DNA from: Styela clava
Lineage: Eukaryota; Chordata; Ascidiacea; Stolidobranchia; Styelidae
DNA: 64,000 nt
Assembly (NCBI RefSeq): GCF_964204865.1
Contig: NC_135259.1
Coordinates: 6,396,974-6,460,973 of the forward strand
Direction: 5' to 3'
The notes under the pieces were generated by a model. The model was given only the letters and a program-made list of their open reading frames with translations. It had not been told where the DNA came from and searched no databases. Made by a program: the position numbers and the translations under genes. Shown here in pieces: positions 45,165 through 56,833 of the stretch. The number at the start of each line of letters is the position of its first letter. The first letter of the stretch is position 1.

Positions 45165-45471
45165 AGAGAGGCTTCGTAAAATCATATAAAGTGGATTGTT
45201 AGGCTCCAGAATGTGATTTTTATCCGCGCGCTTGTTTTCACATTAATTTATTTCTTTTGAGAATATTTCGATTTCATTGGTCGTCTCATGTTTACTAAAA
45301 CATTTTTTTTAATATTATCCATTTTCTAATAACTCAAAGTTAATTGAAAATTGAATAGTTCTCCCGTAAAGTCGTGGTGTTCCAGGTCTATTAATTCATA
45401 AAAGAATAAAAGTTGTGAACACAAATTAGCACTCAACAGACCTTTCTGATCTAGAGTATAAGTAAATCATG

Positions 45472-45589
45472 AACCCAGTACATGCTGGGCTTTAAAAATC
45501 GCAAAGACTCATTGTGTGCTCCTCTCCACGGAAATCTTTAATAAAAGGCGAAAGATTTATGCGAAAAATGAAGAGAAGTCTGAGTAACT
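45472..45589 (-). ncRNA. U5: U5 snRNA, copy 107, loop I variant
   Basis: Loop I C49U; U74C, G11A. Confidence 0.79.
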
Positions 45590-45897
45590 AAAGAGCCTTC
45601 ATAAAGAACTATCAAGTGGATTGTTAGGCTCCAGATTGTGATTTTTATCCGCGCGCTTGTTTTCACATTAATTTATTGCTTTTGAAAATATTTCGATTTC
45701 ATTGGTTGTCTCATGTTTACTAAAATATTTTTTTTTATTATTATCCATTTTCTAATAACTCAAAGTTAATTGAAAATTGAGTAGTTCTCCCGTAAAGTCG
45801 TGGTGTTCCAGGTCTATTAATTCATAAAAGAATAAAAGTTGTGAACACAAATTAGCATTCAACAGACCTTTCTGATCTAGAGTATAAGTTAATCATG

Positions 45898-46015
45898 AAC
45901 CCAGCACATACTGGGCTTTAAAAATCGGAAAGACTCATTGTATGCTCCTCTCCACGGAAATCTTTAGTAAAAGGCGAAAGATTTATGCGAAAAATGAAGA
46001 GAAGCCTGAGTAACC
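45898..46015 (-). ncRNA. U5: U5 snRNA, copy 108
   Basis: Loop I intact. A111G, C106U, G88C, A1G. Confidence 0.85.
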
Positions 46016-46333
46016 GGAGAGCCTTCGTAAAAATATATAAAGTGGATTGTTATGCTCCAGATTGTGATTTTTATTCGCGCGCTTGTGTTCACATTATCTT
46101 ATTTTATTTTATTTTAGATTAACTCTATTTCATTCATTGTCTCATGTTTACTAAAACATTTAGATTTATTATTACTAATTTTCTAATACCTAAATCAAAG
46201 TTACTTTAAAACTGAATAGTTCCCCCCAAAAAGTCGCGGTGTTCCAGGCCTATTAGTTCATAAAAGAATAAACGTGGTGAACACAAATTAGCATTCAACT
46301 GACCTTTCTCATCAAGAGTATAAGTAAATCATG

Positions 46334-46451
46334 AACCCAGTACATACTGGGCTTTGGAAATCGCAAAGACTCATTGTATGCTCCTCCCCACGGAAATCTT
46401 TAGTAAAAGGCGAAAGATTTATGCGAAAAATGAAGAGAAGCCTGAGTAACT
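46334..46451 (-). ncRNA. U5: U5 snRNA, copy 109, Sm variant
   Basis: Loop I intact. Sm run shortened by U95C and U96C; C106U, A65G. Confidence 0.78.
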
Positions 46452-46759
46452 GGAGAGCCTTCGTAAAATCATATAAAGTGGATTGTTAGGCTCCAGATTG
46501 TGATTTTTATCCGCCCGCTTGTTTTCACATTAATTTATTTCTTTTGAGAATATTTCGATTTCATTGGCTGTCTTATGTTTACTAAAACATTTTTTTTTAT
46601 TATTATCCATTTTCTAATAACTCAAAGTTAATTGAAAACTGATGAGTTCTCCCGTAAAGTCGTGTTGTTCCAGGTCTATTAATTTATAAAAGAATAAAAG
46701 TTGTGAACTCAAATTAGCATTCAGCAGACCTTTCTGATCTAGAGTATAAGTAAATCATG

Positions 46760-46875
46760 AACCCTACATGATGGGATTTAAAAATCGCAAAGACTCTTTG
46801 TATGCTCCTCTCCACGGAAATCTTTAGTAAAAGGCGAAAGATTTATGCGCAAAATCAAGAGAAGCCTGAGTAACT
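46760..46875 (-). ncRNA. U5: U5 snRNA, copy 110
   Basis: Loop I intact. Two bases lost near 112-113, G105U, G100U, U79A, U26G, C20G: both hairpin and lower stem weakened. Confidence 0.75.
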
Positions 46876-47189
46876 AAAAAGCCTTCGTAAAGAACTATTA
46901 AGTGGATTGTTTAGCTCCAGATTGTGATTTTTATTTGCGCGCTTGTGTTAACATTAGTTTATTTACTTTTAGATTAACAATATTTCATTTATTGCCTCAT
47001 GTTTACTAAAAACAATTAGATTTATTATTACTAATTTTCTAATACCTAAATCAAATTTACTTTAAATCTGAATAGTTCCCCCCAAAAAGTCGCGATGTTC
47101 CAGGCCTATTAATTCATAAAAGAATAAACGTGGTGAACACAAATTAGCATTCAACAGACCTTTCTGATCAAGAGTATAAGTAAATCATG

Positions 47190-47307
47190 AACCCAGTACA
47201 TACTGGGCTTTAAAAATCGCAAAGACTCATTGTATGCTCCTCTCCACGGAAATCTTTAGTAAAAGGCGAAAGATTTATGCGAAAAATGAAGAGAAGCCTG
47301 AGTAACT
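47190..47307 (-). ncRNA. U5: U5 snRNA, copy 111
   Basis: Loop I intact. Only C106U. Confidence 0.9.
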
Positions 47308-47616
47308 GGAGGGCCTTCGTAAAATCATATAAAGTGGATTGTTAGGCTCCAGATTGTGATTTTTATCCGCGCGCTTGTTTTCACATTAATTTATTTCTTT
47401 TGAGAATATTTCGATTTCATTGGTCGTCTCATGTTTACTAAAATATTTTTTTTTTATTATTATCCATTTTCTAATAACTCAAAGTTAATTTAAAATTGAA
47501 TAGTTCTCCCGTAAATTCGTGGTGTTCCAGGACTATTAATTCATAAAAGAATAAAAGTTGTGAACACAAATTAGCACTCAAGAGACCTTTCTGATCTAGA
47601 GTATAAGTAAATCATG

Positions 47617-47734
47617 AACCCAGTACATGCTGGGCTTTAAAAATCGCAAAGACTCATTGTGTGCTCCTCTCCACGGAAATCTTTAGTAAAAGGCGAAAGA
47701 TTTATGCGAAAAATGAAGAGAAGCCTGAGTAACT
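47617..47734 (-). ncRNA. U5: U5 snRNA, copy 112
   Basis: Loop I intact. Only U74C. Confidence 0.9.
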
Positions 47735-48042
47735 AAAGAGCCTTCATAAAGAACTATCAAGTGGATTGTTAGGCTCCAGATTGTGATTTTTATCCGCGCG
47801 CTTGTTTTCACATTAATTTATTGCTTTTGAAAATATTTCGATTTCATTGGTTGTCTCATGTTTACTAAAATATTTTTTATTATTATTATCCATTTTCTAA
47901 TAACTCAAAGTTAATTGAAAATTGAATAGTTCTCCCGTAAAGTCGTGGTGTTCCAGGTCTATTAATTCATAAAAGAATAAAAGTTGTGAACACAAATTAG
48001 CATTCAACAGACATTTCTGATCTAGAGTATAAGTTAATCATG

Positions 48043-48160
48043 AAACCAGTACATACTGGGCTTTAAAAATCGCAAAGACTCATTGTATGCTCCTCTCCAC
48101 GGAAATCTTTAGTAAAAGGCGAAAGATTTATGCGAAAAATGAAGAGAAGCCTGAATAACT
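48043..48160 (-). ncRNA. U5: U5 snRNA, copy 113
   Basis: Loop I intact. G116U, C106U, C6U. Confidence 0.85.
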
Positions 48161-48468
48161 ACATAACCTTCATAAAGACATATCAAGTGGATTGTTAAGC
48201 TCCAGATTGTGATTTTTATTCGCGCGCTTGTGTTCACATTATTTTATTTTAGATTAACTCTATTTCATTCATTGTCTCATGTTTACTAAAACATTTAGAT
48301 TTATTATTACTAATTTTCTAATACCTAAATCAAAGTTACTTTAAAACTGAATAGTTCCCCCCAAAAAGTCGCGGTGTTCCAGGCCTATTAATTCATAAAA
48401 GATTAAACGTGGTGAACACAAATTAGCATTCATCTGACCTTTCTGATCTAGAGTATGCGGAAATCATG

Positions 48469-48586
48469 AACCCAGTACATGCTGGGCTTTAAAAACCGCA
48501 AAGAATCATTGTATTCTCCTCTCCACTGAAATCTTTAGTAAAAGGCGAAAGATCTATGCGAAAAATGAAGAGAAGCCTGAGTAACT
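48469..48586 (-). ncRNA. U5: U5 snRNA, copy 114
   Basis: Loop I intact. A91G at the Sm site, G82U (breaks a basal pair), C72A, C60A, A33G. Confidence 0.78.
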
Positions 48587-48895
48587 AAAGAGCCTTCGTA
48601 AAGAACTATCAAGTGGATTGTTCGGCTCCAGATTGTGATTTTTAGCCGCGCGCTTGTTTTCACATTAATTTATTTCTTTTGAGAATATTTCGATTTCATT
48701 GGTTGTCTTATGTTTACTAAAACATTTTTTTTTATTATTATCCATTTTCTAATAACTCAAAGTTAATTGAAAACTGATGAGTTCTCCCGTAAAGTCGTGG
48801 TGTTCCAGGTCTATTAATTCATACAAAGAATAAAAGTTGTGAACACAAATTAGCATTCAACAGACCTTTCTGATCTAGAGTATAATTAAATCATT

Positions 48896-49013
48896 AACCC
48901 AGTACATACAGAGATTTAAAAATCGCAAAGACTCATTGTGTACTCCTCTCCACGGAAATCTTTAGTAAAAGGCGAAAGATTTATGCGAAAAATGAAGAGA
49001 AGCTTGAGAAACT
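48896..49013 (-). ncRNA. U5: U5 snRNA, copy 115
   Basis: Loop I and Sm site intact. 3' hairpin altered (C106U, A104U, C102U, G100U); U74C, C72U, G10A, A5U. Confidence 0.77.
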
Positions 49014-49321
49014 AAAGAGCCTTCAAAAAGAACTATCAAGTGGATTGTTAGGCTCCAGATTGCGATTTTTATCCGCGCGCTTGTTTTCACATTAATTTAT
49101 TTCTTTTGAAAATATTTTGATTTCATTGGTTGTCTCATGTTTACTAAAATATTTTTTTTTATTAATATCCATTTTCTAATAACTCAAAGTTAAGTGAAAA
49201 CTGATGAGTTCTCTCGTAAAGTCGTGGTGTTCCAGGTCTATTAATTCATAAAAGAATAAAAGTTGTGAACACAAAATAGCATTAAACAGACCTTTCTGAT
49301 CCAGAGTATAAGTAAATCAAG

Positions 49322-49439
49322 AACCCAGTACATACTGGGCCTTAAAAATCGCAAAGACTCATTGCATGCTCCTCTCCACGGAAATCTTTAGTAAAAGGCG
49401 AAAGATTTATGCGAAAAATGAAGAGAAGCCTGAGTAACT
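49322..49439 (-). ncRNA. U5: U5 snRNA, copy 116
   Basis: Loop I intact. C106U, A99G, A75G. Confidence 0.86.
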
Positions 49440-49745
49440 AAAAAGCCTTCGTAAAGAACTATTAAGTGGATTGTTAAGCTCAAATTGTGATTTTTATTCG
49501 TGCGCTTGTTTTCACATTAATTTATTTCTTTTGAGAATATTTCGATTTCATTGGTTGTCTCATGTTTATTAAAACATTTTTGTTATTATTATCCATTTTC
49601 TAATAACTCAAAGTTAATTGAAAACTGAACAGTTCTCCCGTAAAGTCGTGGTGTTCATGGTCTAATAATTCATAAAAGAATAAAAGTTGTGAACACAAAT
49701 TAGCATTCAACAAACCTTTCTGATCTAGAGTATAAGTAAATTATG

Positions 49746-49847
49746 AACCCAGTACATGATGAGCTTTGACAATCGCAAAGACTCATTGTATGCTCCTCTC
49801 CACGGAAATCTTTAGTAAAAGGCGAAAGATTTACGCGAAAAATGAAG
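49746..49847 (-). pseudogene. U5: U5 snRNA, copy 117, 5' truncated
   Basis: The 152-bp deletion removes RNA positions 1-16 and the entire promoter block. Loop I remains. It shares the broken Sm site of copy 96 (U94G, U96C, with G105U, C102U); A30G. Confidence 0.85.
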
Positions 49848-49852
49848 TGAGG
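49848..49852. other. 152-bp deletion junction
   Basis: GAAGTGAGG of a U5 gene runs directly into CATTTTTTTTATTATCC of the next spacer. Starts at 49466 and 50165 are 699 bp apart instead of about 851. The 5' end of one U5 gene and its whole promoter block are gone. Confidence 0.9.
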
Positions 49853-50020
49853 CATTTTTTTTATTATCCATTTTCTAATAACTCAAAGTTAATTGAAAAC
49901 TGAATAGTTCTCCCGTAAAGTCGTGGTGTTCCAGATCTATTAATTCATAAAAGAATAAAATTTGTGAACACAAATTAGCATTCAGCAGACCTTTCTGATC
50001 TAGGGTATAAGTAAATCATG

Positions 50021-50138
50021 AACCAAGTACATGATGGGCTTTAAAAATCGCAAAGACTCATTGTATGCTCTTCTCCACGGAAATCTTTAGTAAAAGGCGA
50101 AAGATTTATGTGAAAAATGAAGAGAAGCCTGAGTAACT
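50021..50138 (-). ncRNA. U5: U5 snRNA, copy 118
   Basis: Loop I intact. G114U and G105U weaken the 3' hairpin; G68A, G28A. Its monomer lacks its own left part. Confidence 0.8.
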
Positions 50139-50446
50139 AAAGAGCCTTCGTAAAGAACTATTAAGTGGATTGTCAGGCTCCAGATTGTGATTTTTATCCG
50201 CACGCTTGTTTTCACGTTAATTCATTTTTTTTGAGAATATTTCGATTTCATTGGCTGTCTTATGTTTACTAAAACATTTTTTTTTATTATTATCCATTTT
50301 CTAATAACTCAAAGTTAATTGAAAACTGATGAGTTCTCCCGTAAAGTCGTGTTGTTCCAGGTCTATTAATTTATAAAAGAATAAAAGTTGTGAACACAAA
50401 TTAGCATTCAGCAGACCTTTCTGATCTGAAGTATAAGTAAATCATG

Positions 50447-50564
50447 AACCAAGTACATGATGGGATTTAAAAATCGCAAAGACTCTTTGTATGCTCCTCT
50501 CCACGGAAATCTTTAGTAAAAGGCGAAAGATTTATGCGAAAAATGAAGAGAAGCCTGAGTAACT
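50447..50564 (-). ncRNA. U5: U5 snRNA, copy 119
   Basis: Same variants as copy 100: G114U, G105U, G100U, U79A. Confidence 0.78.
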
Positions 50565-50878
50565 AAAAAGCCTTCGTAAAGAACTATTAAGTGGATTGTT
50601 TAGCTCCAGATTGTGATTTTTATTTGCGCGCTTGTGTTCACATTAGTTTATTTACTTTTAGATTAACTATATTTCATTTATTGCCTCCTGTTTACTAAAA
50701 ACAATTAGATTTATTATTACTAATTTTCTAATACCTAAATCAAAGTTACTTTAAAACTGAATAGTTCCCCCCAAAAAGTTGCGGTGTTCCAGGCCTATTA
50801 ATTCATGAAGGAATAAAAGTTGTGAACACAAATTAGCATTCAACAATCCTTTCTGATCTAGAGTATAAGTAAATCATG

Positions 50879-50996
50879 AACCCAGTACATACTGGGCTGT
50901 AAAAATCGCAAAGACTCATTGTATGCTCCTCTCCACGGAAATCTTTAGTAAAAGGCGAAAGATTTATGCAAAAAATGAAGGGAAGCCTGAGTAACT
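50879..50996 (-). ncRNA. U5: U5 snRNA, copy 120
   Basis: Loop I intact. C106U, A98C, C27U, U16C. Confidence 0.83.
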
Positions 50997-51304
50997 GGAG
51001 AGCCTTCGTAAAATCATATAAAGTGGATTGTTAGGCTCCAGATTGTGATTTTTATCCGTGCGCTTGTTTTCACATTAATTTATTTCTTTTGAGAATATTT
51101 CGATTTTATTGGTTGTCTCATGTTTACTAAAACAGTTATATTTAATATTATCCAGTTTCCAATAACTGAAAGTTAATTGAAAATTGAATATTTATCCCGT
51201 AAAGTCGTGGTGTTCCAGGTCTATTAATTCATAAAAGAATAAAAGTTGTGAACACAAATTAGCATTCAACAGACCTTTCTGATCTAGAGTATGAGGAAAT
51301 CTTG

Positions 51305-51422
51305 AACCCAGTACATGCTGGGCTTTAAAAATCGCAAAGACTCATTGTATGCTCCTCTCCACGGAAATCTTTAGTAAAAGGCGAAAGATCTATGCGAAAA
51401 ATGAAGAGAAGCCTGAGTAACT
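51305..51422 (-). ncRNA. U5: U5 snRNA, copy 121
   Basis: Loop I intact. Only A33G. Confidence 0.9.
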
Positions 51423-51730
51423 AAAGAGCCTTCGTAAAGAACTATCAAGTGGATTGTTAGGCTCCAGATTGTGATTTTTATCCGCGCGCTTGTTTTCACA
51501 TTAATTTATTGCTTTTGAAAATATTTCGATTTCATTGGTTGTCTCATGTTTACTAAAATATTTTTTTTTATTATTATCCATTTTCTAATAACTCAAAGTT
51601 AATTGAAAATTGAATAGTTCTCCCGTAAAGTCGTGGTGTTCCAGGTCTATTAAATCATAAAAGAATAAAAGTTATGAACACAAATTAGCATTAAACAGAC
51701 CTTTCTGATCTAGAGTATAAGTTAATCATG

Positions 51731-51848
51731 ATCCCAGTACATACTGGGCTTTAAAAATCGCAAAGACTCATCGTATGCTCCTCTCCACGGAAATCTTTAG
51801 TAAAAGGCGAAAGATTTATGCGAAAAAAGAATAGAAGCCTGAATAACT
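51731..51848 (-). ncRNA. U5: U5 snRNA, copy 122
   Basis: Loop I intact. U117A, C106U, A77G, A21U, C17A, C6U. Confidence 0.8.
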
Positions 51849-52166
51849 AAAAAGCCTTCGTAAAGAACTATTAAGTGGATTGTTTAGCTCCAGATTGTGA
51901 TTTTTATTTGCGCGCTTGTGTTCACATTATTTTATTTTATTTTATTTTAGATTAACTCTATTTCATTCATTGTCTCATGTTTACTAAAACATTTAGATTT
52001 ATTATTACTAATTTTCTAATACCTAAATCAAAGTTACTTTAAAACTGAATAGTTCCCCCCAAAAAGTCGCGGTGTTCCAGGCCTATTAATTCATAAAAGA
52101 ATAAACGTGGTGAACACAAATTAGCATTCAACTGACCTTTCTGATCAAGTGTATAAGTAAATCATG

Positions 52167-52284
52167 AACCCAGTACATACTGGGCTTTAAAAATCGCAAA
52201 GACTCATTGTATGCTCCTCCCCACGGAAATCTTTAGTAAAAGGCGAAAGATTTATGCGAAAAATGAAGAGAAGCCTGATTAACT
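52167..52284 (-). ncRNA. U5: U5 snRNA, copy 123
   Basis: Loop I intact. C106U, A65G (wobble), C6A. Confidence 0.84.
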
Positions 52285-52592
52285 GGAGAGCCTTCGTAAA
52301 ATCATATAAAGTGGATTGTTAGGCTCCAGATTGTGATTTTTATCCGGGCGCTTGTTTTCACATTAATTTATTTTTTTTGAGAATGTTTCGATTTCATTGG
52401 TTGTCTCGTGTTTACTAAAACAGTTATATTTAATATTATCCAATTTCTGATAACTCAAAGTTAATTGAAAACTGAATAGTTCTCCCGTAAAGTCGTGGTG
52501 TTCCAGGTCTATTAATTCATAAAAGAATAAAAGTTGTGAACACAAAATAGCATTCGACAGACCTTTCTGATCTAGAGTATGAGTAAATCACG

Positions 52593-52710
52593 AACCCAGT
52601 ACATGCTGGGCTTTAAAAATCGCAAACACTCATTGTATGCTCCTCTCCACAGAAATCTTTAGTAAAAGGCGAAAGATTTATGCGAAAAATGAAGGAAAGC
52701 CTGAGTAACT
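52593..52710 (-). ncRNA. U5: U5 snRNA, copy 124
   Basis: Loop I intact. C84G, C60U, U16C, C15U. Confidence 0.84.
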
Positions 52711-53023
52711 AGAGAGGCTTCGTAAAATCATATAAAGTGGATTGTTAAGCTCCAGATTGTGATTTTTATTCGCGCGCTTGTGTTCACATCATTTTATTTT
52801 ATTTTAGATTAACTCTATTTCATTTATTGCCTCATGTTTACTAAAACAATTAGATTTATTATTACTAATTTTTTAATACCTAAATCAAAGTTACTTTAAA
52901 ACTGAATAGTTCCCCCCAAAAAGTCGTGGTGTTCCAGGTCTATTAATTCATAAAAGAATAAAAGTTGTGAACACAAATTAGCATTCAACTGACTTTTCTG
53001 ATCAAGAGTATAAGTAAATCATG

Positions 53024-53141
53024 AACCCAGTACATACTGGGCTTTAAAAATCGAAAAGACTCATTGTATGCTCCGCCCCACGGAAATCTTTAGTAAAAGG
53101 CGAAAGATTTATGCGAAAAATGAAGAGAAGCCTGAGTAACT
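53024..53141 (-). ncRNA. U5: U5 snRNA, copy 125
   Basis: Loop I intact. A67C breaks the lower stem; C106U, G88U, A65G. Confidence 0.82.
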
Positions 53142-53449
53142 GGAGAGCCTTCGTAAAATCATATAAAGTGGATTGTTAGGCTCCAGATTGTGATTTTTAT
53201 CCGCGTGCTTGTTTTCACATTAATTTATTTTTTTTGAGAATGTTTCGATTTCATTGGTTGTCTCGTGTTTACTAAAACAGTTATATTTGATATTATCCAT
53301 TTTCTAATAACTCAAAGTTAATTGAAAACTGAATAGTTCTCCCGTAAAGTCGTGGTGTTCCAGGTCTATTAATTCATAAAAGAATAAAAGTTGTGAACAC
53401 AAAATATCATTCGACGGACCTTTCTGATCTTGAGTTTGAGTAAATCATG

Positions 53450-53567
53450 AACCCAGTACATGCTGGGCTTTAAAAATCGCAAACACTCATTGTATGCTCC
53501 TCTCCACGGAAATCTTTAGTAAAAGGCGAAAGATTTATGCGAAAAATGAAGGAAAGCCTGAGTAACT
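53450..53567 (-). ncRNA. U5: U5 snRNA, copy 126
   Basis: Loop I intact. C84G, U16C, C15U. Confidence 0.85.
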
Positions 53568-53875
53568 AGAGAGGCTTCGTAAAATCATATAAAGTGGATT
53601 GTTAGGCTCCAGATTGTGATTTTTATCCGCGCGCTTGTTTTCACATTAATTTATTTCTTTTAAGAATATTTCGATTTCATTGGTCGTCTCATGTTTACTA
53701 AAACATTTTTTTTTATTATTATCCATTTTTTAATAACTCAAAGTTAATTGAAAATTGAATAGTTCTCCCGTAAAGTCGTGGTGTTCCAGGTCTATTAATT
53801 CATAAAAGAATAAAAGTTGTGAACAGAAATTAGCATTCAACAGACCTTTCTGATCTAGAGTATAAGTAAATCATG

Positions 53876-53993
53876 AACCCAGTACATGCTGGGCTTTAAA
53901 AATCGCAAAGACTCATCGTATGCTCCTCTCCACGGAAATCTTTAGTAAAAGGCGAAAGATTTATGCGAAAAATGAAGAGAAGCCTGAATAACT
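53876..53993 (-). ncRNA. U5: U5 snRNA, copy 127
   Basis: Loop I intact. A77G, C6U. Confidence 0.88.
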
Positions 53994-54306
53994 AGAGAAC
54001 CTTCGTAAAGACATATCAAGTGGATTGTTAAGCTCCAGATTGTGATTTTTATTCGCGCGCTTGTGTTCACATTATTTTATTTTATTTTAGATTAACTCTA
54101 TTTCATTTATTGCCTCATGTTTACTAAAACAATTAGATTTATTATTACTAATTTTCTAATACCTAAATCAAAGTTACTTTAAAACTGAATAGTTCCCCCC
54201 AAAAAGTCGCGGTGTTCCAGGCCTATTAATTCATAAAAGAATAAACGTGGTGAACACAAATTAGCATTCAACAGACCTTTCTGATCAAGAGTATAAGTAA
54301 ATCATG

Positions 54307-54424
54307 AACCCAGTACATACTGAGCTTTAAAAATCGCAAACACTCATTGTATGCTCCTCTCCACGGAAATCTTTAGTAAAAGGCGAAAGATTTATGCGAA
54401 AAATGAAGAGAAGCCTGAGTAACT
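54307..54424 (-). ncRNA. U5: U5 snRNA, copy 128
   Basis: Loop I intact. C106U, C102U, C84G. Confidence 0.86.
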
Positions 54425-54732
54425 GGAGAGCCTTCGTAAAATCATATAAAGTGGATTGTTATGCTCCAGATTGTGATTTTTATCCGCGCGCTTGTTTTCA
54501 CATTAATGTATTTCTTTTGAGAATATTTCGATTTCATTGGTCGTCTCATGTTTACTAAAACATTTTTTTTTATTATTATCCATTTCCTAATAACTCAAAG
54601 TTAATTAAAAATTGAATAGTTCTCCCGTAAAGTCGTGGTGTTCCAGGTCTATTAATTCATAAAAGAATAAAAGTTGTGAACACAAATTAGCACTCAACAG
54701 ACCTTTCTGATCTAGAGTATAAGTAAATCATG

Positions 54733-54854
54733 AACCCAGTACATGCTGGGCTTTAAAAATCGCAAAGACTCATTCATTGTGTGCTCCTCTCCACGGAAAT
54801 CTTTAGTAAAAGGCGAAAGATTTATGCGAAAAAAGAAGAGAAGCCTGAGTAACT
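54733..54854 (-). ncRNA. U5: U5 snRNA, copy 129, 4-nt insertion
   Basis: CATT is duplicated (CATTCATTG) beside the basal stem, giving 122 nt. Loop I intact; U74C, A21U. Partner copy 145 lacks the insertion. Confidence 0.82.
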
Positions 54855-55100
54855 AAAGAGCCTTCATAAAGAACTATCAAGTGGATTGTTAGGCTCCAGA
54901 TTGTGATTTTTATCCGCGCGCTTGTTTTCACATTAATTTATTGCTTTTGAAAATATTTCGATTTCATTGGCTGTCTCATGTTTACTAAAATATTTTTTTT
55001 AATATTATCCATTTTCTAATAACTCAAAGTTAATTGAAAATTGAATAGTTCTCCCGTAAAGTCGTGGTGTTCCAGGTCTATTAATTCATAAAAGAATAAA

Positions 55101-55110
55101 AGTTGTGATC
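55101..55110. other. 31-bp deletion junction in the U5 downstream region
   Basis: AGTTGTGATCTAGAG replaces the usual AGTTGTGA...TGATCTAGAG. TGA is repeated at both edges. The partner copy near 61900 is intact. Confidence 0.9.
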
Positions 55111-55130
55111 TAGAGTATAAGTAAATCATG

Positions 55131-55248
55131 AACCCAGTACATACTGGGCTTTAAAAATCGCAAAGACTCATTGTATGCTCCTCTCCACGGAAATCTTTAG
55201 TAAAAGGCGAAAGATTTATGCGAAAAACGAAGAGAAGCCTGAGTAACT
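55131..55248 (-). ncRNA. U5: U5 snRNA, copy 130
   Basis: Loop I intact. C106U, A21G. A 31-bp deletion lies just 3' of the gene. Confidence 0.86.
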
Positions 55249-55557
55249 GGAGAGCCTTCGTAAAATCATATAAAGTGGATTGTTAGGCTCCAGATTGTGA
55301 TTTTTATCCGCGCGCTTGTTTTCACATTAATTTATTTTGTTTTGAGAATATTTCGATTTCATTGGTTGCCTCGTGTTTACTAAAACAGTTATATTTAATA
55401 TTATCCATTTTCTAATAACTCAAAGTTAATTGAAAACTGAATAGTTCTCCCGTGAATTCGTGGTGCTCCAGGTCTATTAATTCATAAAAGAATAAAAGTT
55501 GTGAACACAAAATAGCATTCGACAGACCTTTCTGATCTAGAGTATGAGTAAATCATG

Positions 55558-55675
55558 AACCCAGTACATGCTGGTCTTTAAAAATCGCAAACACTCATTG
55601 TATGCTCCTCTCCACGGAAATCTTTAGTAAAAGGCGAAAGATCTATGCGAAAAATGAAGGAAAGCCTGATTAACT
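55558..55675 (-). ncRNA. U5: U5 snRNA, copy 131
   Basis: Loop I intact. C101A breaks a 3'-hairpin pair; C84G, A33G, U16C, C15U, C6A. Confidence 0.8.
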
Positions 55676-55983
55676 AGAGAGGCTTCGTGAAATCATATAA
55701 AGTGGATTGTTAGGCTCCAGATTGTGATTTTTATCCGCGCGCTTGTTTTCACATTAATTTATTTCTTTTGAAAATATTTCGATTTCATTGGTTGTCTCAT
55801 GTTTACTAAAATATTTTTTTTTATTATTATCCATTTTCTAATAACTCAAAGTTAATTGAAAACTGATGAGTTCTCCCGTAAAGTCGTGGTGTTCCAGGCC
55901 TATTAATTCATAAAAGAATAAACGTGGTGAACACAAATTAGCATTCAACTGACCTTTCTGATCAAGAGTATAAGTAAATCATG

Positions 55984-56100
55984 AACCCAGTACATACTGG
56001 GCTTTAAAAATCGCAAAGACTCATTGTGTGCTCCTCTCCACGGAAATCTTTAGTAAAAGGCGAAAGATTATTCGAAAAATGAAGAGAAGCCTGAGTAACT
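55984..56100 (-). ncRNA. U5: U5 snRNA, copy 132
   Basis: Loop I intact. One base lost at about 30-32, C29A, C106U, U74C. Confidence 0.82.
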
Positions 56101-56407
56101 AAAGAGCCTTCATAAAGAACTATCAAGTGGCTTGTTAGGCTCCAGATTGTGATTTTTATCCGCGCGCTTGTTTTCACATTAATTTATTTCTTTTGAAAAT
56201 ATTTTGATTTCATTGGTCGTCTCATGTTTACTAAAACATTTTTTTTATTATTATCCATTTTCTAATAACTCAAAATTAATTGAAAACTAAATAGTTCTCC
56301 CGTAAAGTCGTGGTGTTCCAGGTCTATTAATTCATAAAAGAATTATAGTTGTGAACACAAATTAGCATTCAACAGACCTTTCTGATCTAGAGTATGAGGA
56401 AATCATG

Positions 56408-56525
56408 AACCCAGTACATGATGGGCTTTAAAAATCGCAAAGACTCATTGTATGCTCCTCTCCATGGAAATCTTTAGTAAAAGGCGAAAGATCTATGCGA
56501 AAAATGAAGAGAAGCCTGAGTAACT
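56408..56525 (-). ncRNA. U5: U5 snRNA, copy 133
   Basis: Loop I intact. G105U, G61A, A33G. Confidence 0.83.
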
Positions 56526-56833
56526 AAAGAGCCTTCGTAAAGATCTATCAAGTGGATTGTTAGGCTCCAGATTGTGATTTTTATCCGCGCGCTTGTTTTC
56601 ACATTAATTTATTTCTTTTGAAAATATTTCGATTTCATTGGTTGTCTCATGTTTACTAAAATATTTTTTTTTATTATTATCCATTTTCTAATAACTCAAA
56701 GTTAATTGAAAACTGAATAGTTCTCCCGTAAAGTCGTGGTGTTCCAGGTCTATTAATTCATAAAAGAATAAAAGTTGTGAACACAAAATATCATTCGACA
56801 GACCTTTCTGATCTTGAGTTTGAGTAAATCATG

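Larger units (their letters stand above)
45191..47333 (-). repeat. Pentamer of 2143 bp, copy 1
   Basis: Order A, A with TTATTGCTTTTG, B3, A, B2 (45191, 45616, 46042, 46478, 46902). Confidence 0.7.
47334..48612 (-). repeat. Pentamer copy 2, first three monomers only
   Basis: Monomers at 47334, 47761 and 48187 follow the order of 45191, 45616 and 46042. The series then breaks inside the 48187 monomer, which switches from B to A in its second half. Confidence 0.65.
48613..52736 (-). repeat. Mosaic stretch of single monomers
   Basis: No clean higher-order period. Monomers at 48613 and 49040 resemble those at 39183 and 39609. The 49466 monomer is a fusion of the 40035 and 40466 types and is followed by a 152-bp deletion. 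The 51875 monomer switches from B2 to B3 near 51920. Confidence 0.7.
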
